Positions 7,679-16,156 of a DNA stretch of 40,857 bases are shown in pieces. Location: NCBI GenBank assembly GCA_013153315.1, contig JAADES010000005.1, positions 1 to 40,857 on the forward strand, written 5' to 3'. The notes beneath the pieces are model-generated. The model was given only the letters and a program-made list of their open reading frames with translations, was not told where the DNA came from and did not search any database. The first letter of the stretch is position 1. Each line of letters begins with the position of its first letter. The translations under genes and the position numbers were made by a program. Source of the stretch: Aquificota bacterium (GTDB taxonomy: Bacteria; Aquificota; Aquificia; Aquificales; QOAS01).

Positions 7679-8305
7679 TCAAAATAAAGAGAGAATAAAG
7701 TTATACAAAGGCGAGAATAAAGCCCCCAAAATTCCCGAAAGGAACAATAAGAGGATTAAAATAGAACCAAAAAGAGCGTAGCTTTGTGCCTCTTCTATAC
7801 TTTTACCCATTAGAAGTAAAAGCAAAATTCCCATATCCATAGGAGGGATAGGCAATAAATTGATAAACCCAAAAAAGAAACTTACCAAAGTGGCAAACTG
7901 CAGAAGGATTCCTATGGGTGTCGTTACCGTTTGGGGTAAATGTAGGAACATTAAAACCTTGTAAAGGAAAAGTGTTATTAAACCAATAATAAAGTAGGAA
8001 GCAATACTTACCAGTGAAATTATTATTGCTCCTTTTTTTGGGTCGGAAAATTTGTAGTAGTCTATGGGGACTATTCGCGGCCAACCTATAAGTAGGGGTG
8101 ACTTTAACAGGATAAAAATCAAGGGGAGGAAAACCGTTCCGACGGGGTCTATATGGGGTAGGGGGTTTATCGTTAAAAAACCGGCCCGAACCGGAGTATC
8201 GTCACCCAGCTTATAAGCGGTTAGAGCTTTAAAGTAGTTGTGGAAGGTAAAAATAAAAATCAAAGCTATTAAAGAGGTTATTGCGGCATACAGTTCGAAA
8301 ACCAT
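7679..8305 (-). CDS. Site-2-protease (M50) homologue lacking catalytic residues
   Basis: A 208-residue membrane protein with about five helices. It keeps the M50 framework: LTAYKLGDDTPVRAG, TINPLPHIDPVGTVFLP and the late NLLPIPPMDMG motif. But the zinc site HExxH is replaced by HNYFK (residues 22-26), so the catalytic glutamate and second histidine are gone, and the usual glycine after the third ligand aspartate is methionine. Family architecture is clear; proteolysis is not expected. It may be a pseudoprotease adaptor. It is divergent from trpA (36 bases apart). Confidence 0.7.
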   Translation of the reverse strand: MVFELYAAITSLIALIFIFTFHNYFKALTAYKLGDDTPVRAGFLTINPLPHIDPVGTVFLPLIFILLKSPLLIGWPRIVPIDYYKFSDPKKGAIIISLVSIASYFIIGLITLFLYKVLMFLHLPQTVTTPIGILLQFATLVSFFFGFINLLPIPPMDMGILLLLLMGKSIEEAQSYALFGSILILLLFLSGILGALFSPLYNFILSLF

Positions 8306-8341
8306 CTCCTACTAATTTTCGCAGGAAAATAGAACTTCCCG

Positions 8342-9118
8342 ATGGAAAGATTAGAGGCTGTTTTTAAGAACCAAAAGAAAGTTTTGGTTTCCTACATGAT
8401 GGTAGGCTACCCCGATTGGGAAAATTCCTTGAAAGCCTTTGAAATATTAATAGAAAGCGGTAGCGATATTTTAGAAATAGGCTATCCCTTTTCCGACCCC
8501 GTTGCCGACGGCTCCACAATTCAAGTAGCCCACGAAAGGGCTTTGGAAAATGGTATCCGTTTTAAGGATGTTGTTAAAACCGTTCAACACCTAAGGGAAA
8601 AATATCCCCAAACCCCATTGGTGGTAATGACTTATTACAACCCTATTTTTAAAATCGGTTTGGAAAAATTTGTTTCTACCTTTGCCCAAGCCGGTGCCGA
8701 CGGTTTTATAGTCCCCGACCTGCCCCCGGAAGAAAGTGCCCCTTTAAGAGAAATAACAAAAAAATATAACCTCGCTTTGGTAATGCTGGCCGCCCCAACC
8801 TCTACCCCCGAGCGTTTAAAGTTAATATGTTCGGCAACCGACCTTTTTACCTACTATGTTTCCGTTACAGGAATAACCGGTGCCAGGGATAAACTACCCA
8901 TTGAGGAACTTAAAGAAAAAATATCCCTTTATAGGGAACTATGTCCTAAAAAGGTGGTGGTAGGATTTGGTATTTCCAAACCCCAACAGGCGGCCCAATT
9001 GGCGGAATTTACCGACGGGGTGGTGGTAGGTAGCCACTTTGTAAAATTGGCGGGTCATAGGGATTTTGAAACCTTGGCAAGGAGTGTTAGAGAAATTAAA
9101 CAAGCATTGATTTCTTGA
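8342..9118 (+). CDS. trpA: Tryptophan synthase alpha chain
   Basis: The alpha subunit splits indole-3-glycerol phosphate to indole and glyceraldehyde 3-phosphate, passing indole to TrpB. The catalytic pair is present: E45 in ILEIGYPFSDP and D56 in VADGSTIQ. Later blocks FIVPDLPPEES, YYVSVTGITGARD and VVVGFGISKPQQ are standard, and 258 residues is full length. No trpB or other trp gene is in the window, so the pathway is dispersed. There is no Shine-Dalgarno sequence before ATG. Confidence 0.96.
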   Translation: MERLEAVFKNQKKVLVSYMMVGYPDWENSLKAFEILIESGSDILEIGYPFSDPVADGSTIQVAHERALENGIRFKDVVKTVQHLREKYPQTPLVVMTYYNPIFKIGLEKFVSTFAQAGADGFIVPDLPPEESAPLREITKKYNLALVMLAAPTSTPERLKLICSATDLFTYYVSVTGITGARDKLPIEELKEKISLYRELCPKKVVVGFGISKPQQAAQLAEFTDGVVVGSHFVKLAGHRDFETLARSVREIKQALIS

Positions 9119-9124
9119 TTTTTT

Positions 9125-9147
9125 CCTTTTAGCTTTCCTCTAAAAGG
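9125..9147 (+). terminator. Terminator-like hairpin after trpA
   Basis: A perfect 8-bp stem (CCTTTTAG/CTAAAAGG) with a seven-base loop lies seven bases after the trpA stop and is followed by TTTATCC. The T run is weak, so it may attenuate rather than end transcription before mqnE. Confidence 0.45.
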
Positions 9148-9165
9148 TTTATCCTTCCTTTGTTG

Positions 9166-10308
9166 ATGACTGTGGTTTTACCCTCCGTGGACGAAGAATT
9201 AATAGAAAACCTTTTAAGGGCGGCCCAAGACAAAAACCTTATAAAGGTGGCCGAAAAGGTCTTAAACGGAAAAAGGTTGTCCGAAGAAGATGCCCTTAAT
9301 TTGTTTCAAAGTAAAGAATTACCTTTAATTGGTTTGTTGGCCGAATACCAAAATAGGAAAAAAAATAAAAATTACGCCTATTTTGTGGTTAATGTTCAAA
9401 TAAACCCTACCAATGTTTGTATTTACGGCTGTAAGTTTTGTGCCTTCGCGGTAAAGGGAAGAAACCACCCCCGAGCCTATGAGATGACCCTTGAAGAAAT
9501 TTTGGAAAAAATCCGAACAATTTACCAACTTGGTGGAAGGGAAGTCCACATGGTGGGGGGTATTCCTCCCCATTGGAGGTATGAGGATTATTTAAACCTT
9601 TTAAGGGAAATAAAAAAGCATTTCCCCGATGTGGTTTTAAAAGCCTATACCGCCATCGAAGTTTACCACATGATGAAAATGTCCCGTAAAAGTGCCGAAG
9701 AGGTTTTGCTGGAACTTAAGGAGGCCGGGCTCGATGTTCTCCCCGGAGGGGGAGCGGAAATTTTCAACGAGGAAAAACGCAAAATAATAGCCCCCTATAA
9801 AGCAAAGGCCGAAGAATATCTAAAAATCCATAAAACCGCCCACCGCTTGGGAATACCCACCAACATAACAATGCTTTACGGACACATAGAAGACTACAAA
9901 GACCGCGTTGAACATATGTCAAAAGTTCGCAAAGTGCAGGACGAAACGGGAGGTTTTCAGGTCTTTATTCCCCTAAAATACCACCCCGAAGGGACAGCGT
10001 TGGGCGGCGAACTGGCTTCCCCCGTAGAAGACTTAAAAACTATTGCGGTGGCAAGGTTATTTTTGGACAACTTTGACCACATAAAAGCCTACTGGGTAAC
10101 CTTGGGAGAAAAGATAACCCAAGTTGCTCTAAACTACGGTGCCGACGATATAGACGGCACAATTCTGGAAGAAAAAATAGTCCACGCGGCGGGAACAAAG
10201 GCGGCATTGGGACACGCAAAGGAAAAATTGATAAACCTAATTAAGGAAGCGGGTAAAATTCCCGTCGAAAGGGATACTTTCTATAGGCCTCTAAAGGTTT
10301 ACAACTAA
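9166..10308 (+). CDS. mqnE: Aminofutalosine synthase MqnE
   Basis: This radical-SAM enzyme joins an enolpyruvyl benzoate precursor to SAM-derived adenosine in the futalosine route to menaquinone. The [4Fe-4S] motif is CIYGCKFC (C85, C89, C92 from the ATG). The blocks REVHMVGGIPP, LDVLPGGGAEIF and IPTNITMLYGHIE separate MqnE from the cyclase MqnC. Two TTG codons precede in frame, but the ATG at 9166 is the more natural start. With UbiX at 31985-32569 it supports futalosine-type menaquinone synthesis. mqnA, mqnC and mqnD are not in the window. Confidence 0.92.
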   Translation: MTVVLPSVDEELIENLLRAAQDKNLIKVAEKVLNGKRLSEEDALNLFQSKELPLIGLLAEYQNRKKNKNYAYFVVNVQINPTNVCIYGCKFCAFAVKGRNHPRAYEMTLEEILEKIRTIYQLGGREVHMVGGIPPHWRYEDYLNLLREIKKHFPDVVLKAYTAIEVYHMMKMSRKSAEEVLLELKEAGLDVLPGGGAEIFNEEKRKIIAPYKAKAEEYLKIHKTAHRLGIPTNITMLYGHIEDYKDRVEHMSKVRKVQDETGGFQVFIPLKYHPEGTALGGELASPVEDLKTIAVARLFLDNFDHIKAYWVTLGEKITQVALNYGADDIDGTILEEKIVHAAGTKAALGHAKEKLINLIKEAGKIPVERDTFYRPLKVYN

Positions 10309-10311
10309 TAT

Positions 10312-11811
10312 TTAAACAACCTCTAAAGGTTCCCTAATGTATAAAACCGCTTCCGAAAGGTGTTTGGTTTTTATTTCCCTTTCCCCATCAAGGTCGGCTA
10401 TTGTTCGGGCAACCTTTAGGAGTTTGTGAAAACTTCTTGCACTCAATTTTAGGTTTTGGAGTATTTTTTCTAAAAACCCTTTTGCAGAATTTTCCAGATT
10501 AATAACCTCTTTAAGTTGGCTTGTAGAAAGTTGACCATTTAGGGTTTGGTTGGGATTTCTTTTCCTCTGAATGGAAACCGCTCTCAGAACCCTTTCCCTT
10601 ATTTGGGACGAAGCTTCTTCTTTAGTTTCCTTTAAAAGTTCCTTTTGCTCCAAAGGGTTAACCCAAACCTTTAAATCAATTCTTTCCCAAAGAGGGGAGG
10701 AAATTTTTCTTAAGTATTTCCTTATTTGGGAAGGTTTACAAACGCATTCCTTAAAAGGGTGTTTATAATTACCGCACGGGCAGGGGTTTAAGGCACTAAC
10801 CCACAGAAATCGGGCTGGATATTTCACCTTATAGTTTGCACGGCTTATTAATACCTCTCCGTCTTCCAAAGGTTGGCGTAAAACTTCCAAAACTTTCCTA
10901 TTAAATTCGGGCAGTTCATCGGTAAAGAACACGCCGCGGTGGGCCAAAGAGATTTCCCCGGGCATCGGATAATTACCACCTCCGATTATTGCCGTTTCCG
11001 ACGCCGTATAGTGGGGAGAACGGTAGGGGCGGGAGGTTATAAGTCCATCTTCCAACAGTCCGGCCACGCTGTAAATTTTTGATACCTCTAAAATTTCTTC
11101 TTCGGTCATAGGGGGCATTATGGAGGGTAGTCTTTTTGCCAACATAGATTTTCCACTGCCGGGTGTTCCCACCATAGCCACATGGTGAAAGCCCGCAGCC
11201 GCAATTTCTAAAACCCTTTTAACCTGTTTTTGGCCTTTAACGTCGGAAAAATCGAGGGAATAAACCCCTTCATTTGGAGAAAGGTTTTTATTTTCAACCC
11301 TTTTAAGGTTTCCCTTTATTATCTCCTCCAACGAGGGGGTGGTAAAAACCTCTATATCCTTTATAGGTTCCAATTGGGAAATACTATCTTGGGGAACAAA
11401 AAATTTTTTATAACCCTTTTCGCGGAGACCTAAAACAACCGCCAAAACACCGCGAGGTGATTTTATCCGTCCGTCAAGGGATAGCTCGCCTATAAATACC
11501 CAATCTTGGAACTGTTCTAAATTTATTTTCCCGCCGGTGGATAGAATACCCAAAGCTATTGGTAGGTCGTAGATACTTCCGAACTTTTTCCTATCGGAAG
11601 GGGCTAAATTAACAGTTATCCTTTTGGAGGGTAAATTAAAACCGCTATTTTTCAATGCACTCCTGACCCTTTCTTTAGCCTCTTTTATTGCCGTGTCCGC
11701 CAAACCTACAATGTTAAAAAAGGGCAAACCGTTGGAAACATCGACTTGAACTTCCACAGGAAACACTTCCAAACCAATATAACCGCCACTTATAAATTTG
11801 ACAAAGGACAT
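10312..11811 (-). CDS. comM: ComM/YifB-family Mg-chelatase-like AAA+ ATPase
   Basis: ComM is a hexameric branch-migration helicase that helps integrate DNA in natural transformation. The protein has the N-terminal ChlI-like domain (ISGGYIGLEVFPVEVQVDVS), Walker A GTPGSGKS, Walker B region VFFTDELPEF, the zinc-like CPCGNYKHPFKECVC insert and the C-terminal YifB domain. A TTG six bases upstream is in frame, but ATG at 11809-11811 is preferred. It has TAAACT seven bases before and gives 499 residues. Convergent mqnE ends three bases away. With dprA at 14477 it suggests competence. Confidence 0.9.
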   Translation of the reverse strand: MSFVKFISGGYIGLEVFPVEVQVDVSNGLPFFNIVGLADTAIKEAKERVRSALKNSGFNLPSKRITVNLAPSDRKKFGSIYDLPIALGILSTGGKINLEQFQDWVFIGELSLDGRIKSPRGVLAVVLGLREKGYKKFFVPQDSISQLEPIKDIEVFTTPSLEEIIKGNLKRVENKNLSPNEGVYSLDFSDVKGQKQVKRVLEIAAAGFHHVAMVGTPGSGKSMLAKRLPSIMPPMTEEEILEVSKIYSVAGLLEDGLITSRPYRSPHYTASETAIIGGGNYPMPGEISLAHRGVFFTDELPEFNRKVLEVLRQPLEDGEVLISRANYKVKYPARFLWVSALNPCPCGNYKHPFKECVCKPSQIRKYLRKISSPLWERIDLKVWVNPLEQKELLKETKEEASSQIRERVLRAVSIQRKRNPNQTLNGQLSTSQLKEVINLENSAKGFLEKILQNLKLSARSFHKLLKVARTIADLDGEREIKTKHLSEAVLYIREPLEVV

Positions 11812-11890
11812 TAACAATAGTTTAAAACTTAAATAGGCAATTAAGCTTAAAGGCTAACCTTTCCTAAAAAATTTAAAATCATTTTGTAAG

Positions 11891-12139
11891 ATGAAACCAA
11901 AATTAACCCACAACACACCGCTTCAAGAAATTTTAGAAAAATATGAGGAGTCTTTTGAAATTCTCTATCCCTACGGTCTTAATAAACTAATTGAGAATGA
12001 TATTCTCGAAATAGTAGCTCCACGGTTAACTATAGAGGGATTTTTCCGATTATTTGACATCTCCGACAAGGATAGAGACTACCTTTGGAAGGAAATTAAT
12101 AAACTTGTCAAAAAAGAAGCTTCCATGTCAGAATTTTAA
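11891..12139 (+). CDS. DUF1858-like small protein without cysteines
   Basis: This 82-residue protein resembles the DUF1858/ScdA-N fold: an opening TPLQEILEKYEESFEILYPYGL block and a second half TIEGFFRLFDISDKDRDYLWKEINKL. Classical members have a CxxC-type motif in the middle; this one has no cysteine at all, so a redox role is unlikely. It is the first gene of a tight three-gene unit with a NifU-like protein (25 bases downstream). Function unknown; the family assignment rests on pattern only. Confidence 0.55.
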   Translation: MKPKLTHNTPLQEILEKYEESFEILYPYGLNKLIENDILEIVAPRLTIEGFFRLFDISDKDRDYLWKEINKLVKKEASMSEF

Positions 12140-12164
12140 AAAACCTTAAAAAGGAGGTTCCATC

Positions 12165-12407
12165 ATGGGAGAGGTTCTATCTAAAGAACAAATGGTTAAA
12201 GAATTTATAGAGTCGGTAAAGCCCGCCCTTTTAAGACACGAAGGAGACGTCCGGCTGGAAAAAATCGATAACAATGTTGTTTATTTAAAATTTATCGGTT
12301 CCTGCGTAGATTGCGATGTTAGACCTCAAGCGATGTTTCCCATGCTCAAAATGATGTTAATGAACAAATTCCCTTGGGTGAAGGACGTAGTAGATTTAAC
12401 AGTTTAA
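12165..12407 (+). CDS. NifU-like Fe-S scaffold domain protein
   Basis: This 80-residue protein is a stand-alone NifU C-terminal (Nfu-type) domain. It has the sequence pattern VKEFIESVKPALLRHEGDV, then VVYLKFIGSCVDCDVRP with the cluster-binding CxxC (C47, C50). Such proteins bind and hand over [4Fe-4S] clusters. Normally the motif is GxCxxCP; here aspartate follows. A perfect Shine-Dalgarno sequence (AAAGGAGG, seven bases) precedes ATG. It sits between the DUF1858-like gene and an unknown 219-residue gene one base downstream. Confidence 0.85.
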   Translation: MGEVLSKEQMVKEFIESVKPALLRHEGDVRLEKIDNNVVYLKFIGSCVDCDVRPQAMFPMLKMMLMNKFPWVKDVVDLTV

Positions 12408-12408
12408 G

Positions 12409-13068
12409 ATGGACGAAGTTAAGGAAAAATTCCTAGAAACTTTGGATTATTACCCCCACCAATATGAGGTTATAGTAAAACAAACTCCCTATACGGATTT
12501 AAACAATATAGTAATAACAAACCCCAAAGGGAGAAGTCATCACGTTTTTCTCCCCAACAGGGAAGACCAATTCCGTTTTGAATTGCTATCTTCGTTGGTG
12601 GTATTGGGAGAAAAGCACCATCTCTTTGCCACCGACTACTACGACGAATACACCCAAGAATATTTGTATGACCAAATAGAGCAGTTTAATAGGTTAATAA
12701 GGCCTATCCGCTACGCTTGGGCGGGGCAGATAGCAGCCCAGCATTCTCCCGACGTGGATTTGCTATTACAAGAAACCCTAAAGGCTATAGAAATTGAATA
12801 TTTAAACCAGCTATACAAGGATAACCGAAGGGCGGCCATAGATGTTATGCCCTACATAGCTTTTGCCAAAGCCTTGGATATGGATTGGGAATTCTTCAAC
12901 CACGACGGGTTAAACCGCCTGGTTAACGAAATAGTTCAAAGCAAACCCTCAAAGGAAAATCTTTTAAAATACGCCAAGAGGTTAACTAAATTTATCCCCT
13001 GCTTCTTTAGTTTCGATATAGTTACCGACCCCAAAAGGGGTTTTGAAGTTTTTTCCTTGGACTACTAA
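12409..13068 (+). CDS. Conserved-looking protein of unknown function in NifU-like operon
   Basis: I do not recognise this 219-residue soluble protein. It is rich in Tyr, Asp and His, with no membrane segment, signal peptide or obvious nucleotide motif. Visible features are an early KGRSHHVFLPNREDQFRFELL stretch, an aromatic acidic patch near residue 78 (FATDYYDEYTQEYLYDQ) and a lone cysteine near 200. It starts one base after the NifU-like stop codon, so the two are probably translationally coupled. A role linked to Fe-S delivery is guesswork from context. Confidence 0.6.
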   Translation: MDEVKEKFLETLDYYPHQYEVIVKQTPYTDLNNIVITNPKGRSHHVFLPNREDQFRFELLSSLVVLGEKHHLFATDYYDEYTQEYLYDQIEQFNRLIRPIRYAWAGQIAAQHSPDVDLLLQETLKAIEIEYLNQLYKDNRRAAIDVMPYIAFAKALDMDWEFFNHDGLNRLVNEIVQSKPSKENLLKYAKRLTKFIPCFFSFDIVTDPKRGFEVFSLDY

Positions 13069-13133
13069 GTAATTTTCTTTTTCTTTTTTTAACCTAAGAA
13101 AGGTCTATCTTTTGCGAAAATATCAACTCCAAC

Positions 13134-13979
13134 ATGCGGGAAATACATGTAGACGAAATTACCAAAGCTGTGAAAGAACTTTTTATGAAAGCAAACTACG
13201 AACTACCCCAAGATGTAAAAAAGGCTTTTGAAGAAGCCTATCAAAAGGAAGAGAGCCCCGCGGGGAAGGAAGTTTTAAAGTTGATACTTCAAAACGCCGA
13301 GGTGGCCGCTAACCAAAAAGTAGCCTACTGTCAGGATACCGGCGTCGCGGTAGTCTTCGTTCAAATAGGTCAAGATGTTAGGATAGTCGGAGGCGACCTG
13401 AATAAGGCTATTGAGGAAGGGGTTAGGCAGGCCTATAAGGAGGGTTATTTAAGGGCCTCTATGGTTTGGGACCCCGTTTTCGAAAGAAAAAACACCGGAG
13501 ACAATACTCCCCCCGTAATCCACTATGAGATAGTTCCCGGAGACAAGATAAAAATAATTGCGGCTCCCAAAGGTGGGGGTTCGGAGAATACCTCCCGCTT
13601 GGCAATGCTAAAGCCGGCCGACGGTTGGGAAGGGGTTAAAAACTTTATTCTTGAAACGGTAAAATTGGCAGGCCCCAACGCATGCCCGCCTTTTATAGTG
13701 GGTGTGGGTATAGGTGGTAACTTCGAATATTGCGCCTATCTGGCTAAAAAAGCCCTGCTAAGACCTGTAGGCGAACGCCATTGTAACCCCCTCATAGCCA
13801 AAGTAGAAGAGGAGCTCTTAGAGGAAATAAATAAAATAGGTTGGGGCCCCATGGGCTTTGGTGGCCGAGTAACGGCCGTCGATGTTAAGGTGGAAATGTA
13901 TCCCTGTCATATAGCCTCTTTGCCGGTTGCGGTAAATATTCAGTGTCACGCCGCGCGCCACGCGGAAATAGAGCTCTAA
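13134..13979 (+). CDS. Class I fumarate hydratase, alpha subunit
   Basis: This is the N-terminal (alpha) half of a two-subunit [4Fe-4S] fumarase or tartrate dehydratase. Cluster cysteines are visible in VAYCQDTGVAVVF, GPNACPPFIVGVGIGG and ERHCNPLIAKVEEE, and the GWGPMGFGGRVTA block is conserved. Length (281) is typical. The beta subunit that usually follows directly is absent; an XRE regulator comes next. It probably interconverts fumarate and malate in the TCA or reductive TCA cycle. There is no Shine-Dalgarno sequence before ATG. Confidence 0.9.
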   Translation: MREIHVDEITKAVKELFMKANYELPQDVKKAFEEAYQKEESPAGKEVLKLILQNAEVAANQKVAYCQDTGVAVVFVQIGQDVRIVGGDLNKAIEEGVRQAYKEGYLRASMVWDPVFERKNTGDNTPPVIHYEIVPGDKIKIIAAPKGGGSENTSRLAMLKPADGWEGVKNFILETVKLAGPNACPPFIVGVGIGGNFEYCAYLAKKALLRPVGERHCNPLIAKVEEELLEEINKIGWGPMGFGGRVTAVDVKVEMYPCHIASLPVAVNIQCHAARHAEIEL

Positions 13980-13983
13980 CTTA

Positions 13984-14012
13984 TTGAAACTTAAATTAAG
14001 TCTCATTATTCT
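13984..14012 (+). promoter_or_regulatory. Promoter of the XRE regulator gene
   Basis: TTGAAA, 17 bases, then TATTCT, placed just after the fumarase stop and 65 bases before the regulator start. A second possible -10 (TTGTATAGG, near 14031) is closer. Confidence 0.45.
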
Positions 14013-14077
14013 GTTTAACCATAATCATACTTGTATAGGGCACTTTCCTTTTTATTGTTCCTATTGGAGGTTTACAA

Positions 14078-14437
14078 ATGAAAACCAGACTTAAAGGAAT
14101 GGGAATTTACAAACAAATAGGGGAAAAAATTAGAAAGCTTAGAATCACCAAAGGTTTATCTCAAAAGGAACTTGCATCCTACGTAGGGGTTACCTATCAA
14201 CAAATTCAGAACTACGAAAAGGGAAAATCTAAAATCCCCGTCGATAGGTTGATTAAAATAGCCGAAGCCTTGGAAGTTTCTTTGGATTATTTCCTAAAAG
14301 AGTTCGATAACAACCACGACCGCGTTCCCGACAGTGAACTGGAACTTTTAAAAACTTATTACAAAAACATCACCAACGAAAAGGTTAGAAAACAGATTTT
14401 GTCCCTGTTGCACACCCTTGCCAATGAGCTTTCCTAA
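14078..14437 (+). CDS. XRE-family transcriptional regulator
   Basis: A 119-residue protein with a Cro/C1-type helix-turn-helix: IGEKIRKLRITKGLSQKELA, then YVGVTYQQIQNYEKGKSKIP and a dimer-like tail LIKIAEALEVSLDYFL. The C-terminal helix region (residues 85-119) may mediate dimerisation. A strong Shine-Dalgarno sequence (TTGGAGG) is eight bases before ATG. It lies immediately upstream of dprA, which could make it a competence regulator, but no operator is visible to test that. Confidence 0.85.
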   Translation: MKTRLKGMGIYKQIGEKIRKLRITKGLSQKELASYVGVTYQQIQNYEKGKSKIPVDRLIKIAEALEVSLDYFLKEFDNNHDRVPDSELELLKTYYKNITNEKVRKQILSLLHTLANELS

Positions 14438-14463
14438 AATCTCCTTTCCCTACCCTCTTTAGG

Positions 14464-14469
14464 GATACT
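14464..14469 (+). promoter_or_regulatory. -10 element of a possibly leaderless dprA mRNA
   Basis: GATACT lies seven bases before the dprA ATG at 14477, and no Shine-Dalgarno sequence is present between the XRE stop and dprA. Confidence 0.45.
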
Positions 14470-14476
14470 AAAGACA

Positions 14477-15611
14477 ATGTCCTTTTCCGAGGAATTGGAA
14501 AATTTTTTAACCCTCTATTTGGTCAAAGGTGTTGGTTCGATTTTCCTCCAAAAGTATTGGGAAGTTTTCAAAACCTTCGAAGGGGATATATCCAAAAACC
14601 TCCATCGGTTGTTGCCTAAGAAAAAAGCCCAAGCTTTGGAAAAGTTAATAAAAAGTTCCCAACACCGTAAAGAGGTTTTTAAATTAATAGAGCTCCTTAA
14701 AAAGGAAAGGATTAAAGTTTTTCCCTTTTTTAGCGAGGAATATAAAAGCTTGTTAGGTAAAGATGTCAAAACACTTTTTAACAAAGCTCTTTCGCCGGCC
14801 CTTTTTGTTAAAGGAGATTGGAAAAAGGCTAATAAAGGGTTTGTTATAGTGGGCACGAGGCGGGCAACCGACTATGGAAAGGAAAAAGCTTTCAAATTTG
14901 CTCACTCTTTAGTTAAAAACCTCGGCTTAACCATAATTTCGGGCGGGGCTGTGGGAATAGACCAAAGTGCCCACCGCGGGGCTTTATCGGTAAACGGCCC
15001 TACAGGTGTTATTTTGGGGGAAGGTTTATTGGAGGCGTTAAAAACAAAAAGAGAATTTTTAACCGAAGTAGAACAAAAAGGCGGATTTATCCTTTCCCAT
15101 TTTCCCCCATTGGCTAAAGGCTCCAAATGGACTTTCCCCGAAAGGAACAAAATATTGGCCCTTTTAGCCCGTTTGGGTTGCTTAATAGTGGAAGCTCCAA
15201 AGAAAAACAACAGCCAAAAAGGTAGCGGAGCCTTAATAACCGCCGATTATTGCCATCGTTTAGGGAGAAAAATCTTTGTCCACATAGGATTTGCCCCCCC
15301 ACCCCAACTATCGCGGAAATATAGAGCTTTTGGAAAGGGGTATTGCAAAATTTGTAGCCTCCGAAGAGGAGCTAATAGCTTTATTGGAAAACCAAATTTT
15401 GGAGTCTAAAAAATATTCAACCCCCTTGGAGGGAAATAAAAATTCTTCTCCCGAAGGGTTTTTAATGAGCTTTCTAAAAGAAAAACCCCGAACCTTTGAT
15501 GAGCTAATTTATTTAACCCAACTTAGTGAGGAACAGATAACCGAACTTATTACCACCCTTTTGTTGGAAGGAAAGATTACCGAAGCGGGGGGATATTATC
15601 AAATCCTTTAA
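14477..15611 (+). pseudogene. dprA: DNA-processing protein DprA, frameshifted at a C7 tract
   Basis: DprA loads RecA on incoming single-stranded DNA in transformation. The first frame (14477-15409) carries the Rossmann-like core: VGTRRATDYGKEKA, SGGAVGIDQSAHRGAL, FPERNKILALLARLGCLIVEA and SGALITADYCHRLGRKIFV. At the C7 run (15294-15300) the frame slips by one base. Removing one C gives GFAPHPNYRGNIELLERGIAKFVASEEELIALLENQ (shown here only to identify the block) and continues to the winged-helix end at 15611, 377 residues in all. As written, the first frame ends with about 38 foreign residues. This could be a sequencing error, true loss, or phase variation; no other damage is seen. Confidence 0.85.
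15294..15300 (+). repeat. C7 homopolymer at the dprA frameshift
   Basis: Seven consecutive C bases followed by ACCCC sit exactly where the two DprA reading frames switch. One fewer C would restore a continuous protein. Confidence 0.8.
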
Positions 15612-15638
15612 ACAACAATAGGAAAAATAAAACAAACG

Positions 15639-16142
15639 TTAAGAGGAAGGAATTTTTTCACCATCGACGGTTATTAATTTTTCCTCCGGCTTAACTTCCA
15701 GAACAAAATCCTTCGTAAAGGGTATTATTTGGTCGGTATCCAAAACAAGCATGGGATACATTCCACCCTCGTGGATATATTGAACCGTTCCCAATTCCCT
15801 CCCTTGGTTGTCTATTACTTTGGAACCCACCAGTTGGAAATAGTAAAACTCTCCCGACTTTAGTTTGGGCAGTTTATCCTCGGGATAGTAAATGTGAGCC
15901 CCGACCATCTTTAGGGCATCCTCTTGGGAATAGACCCCCTTGAGTTTCAAATAACCTTTTTTGCCTCGGATTTCTACCTTTTCCACCTCAAAGGGGACAA
16001 ATTCTCCCGTTTTCCTTTTTAGGTATATTTTGTCAATATTTTCCCAAAGGCGGTGGGGTGCAAAAATTTTTATCTTCAGGGTTCCATCGAGACCAAAAGC
16101 TTCCTCTATCTTTCCGATAACGGCAAAGTTCATATTCTCCAT
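15639..16142 (-). CDS. rimM: 16S rRNA processing protein RimM
   Basis: RimM aids 30S head maturation. The 167-residue sequence shows the N-terminal barrel (FAVIGKIEEAFGLDGTLKIKIF) and the PRC-barrel half (YYFQLVGSKVIDNQGRELGTV, then PMLVLDTDQIIPF and VLEVKPEEKLITVD). RimM is usually next to rpsP-trmD-rplS; here it stands alone, 26 bases from a divergent start. A second ATG three codons in (MNFAVIGK) is an alternative start. No Shine-Dalgarno sequence exists; TAGAAT is eight bases before ATG. Confidence 0.93.
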   Translation of the reverse strand: MENMNFAVIGKIEEAFGLDGTLKIKIFAPHRLWENIDKIYLKRKTGEFVPFEVEKVEIRGKKGYLKLKGVYSQEDALKMVGAHIYYPEDKLPKLKSGEFYYFQLVGSKVIDNQGRELGTVQYIHEGGMYPMLVLDTDQIIPFTKDFVLEVKPEEKLITVDGEKIPSS

Positions 16143-16150
16143 GGGGAAAA

Positions 16151-16156
16151 ATTCTA
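16151..16156 (-). promoter_or_regulatory. -10 element of rimM (possible leaderless start)
   Basis: Minus-strand TAGAAT (five of six matches) is eight bases before the rimM ATG. It shares two bases with the -10 element of the divergent gene. Confidence 0.5.
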
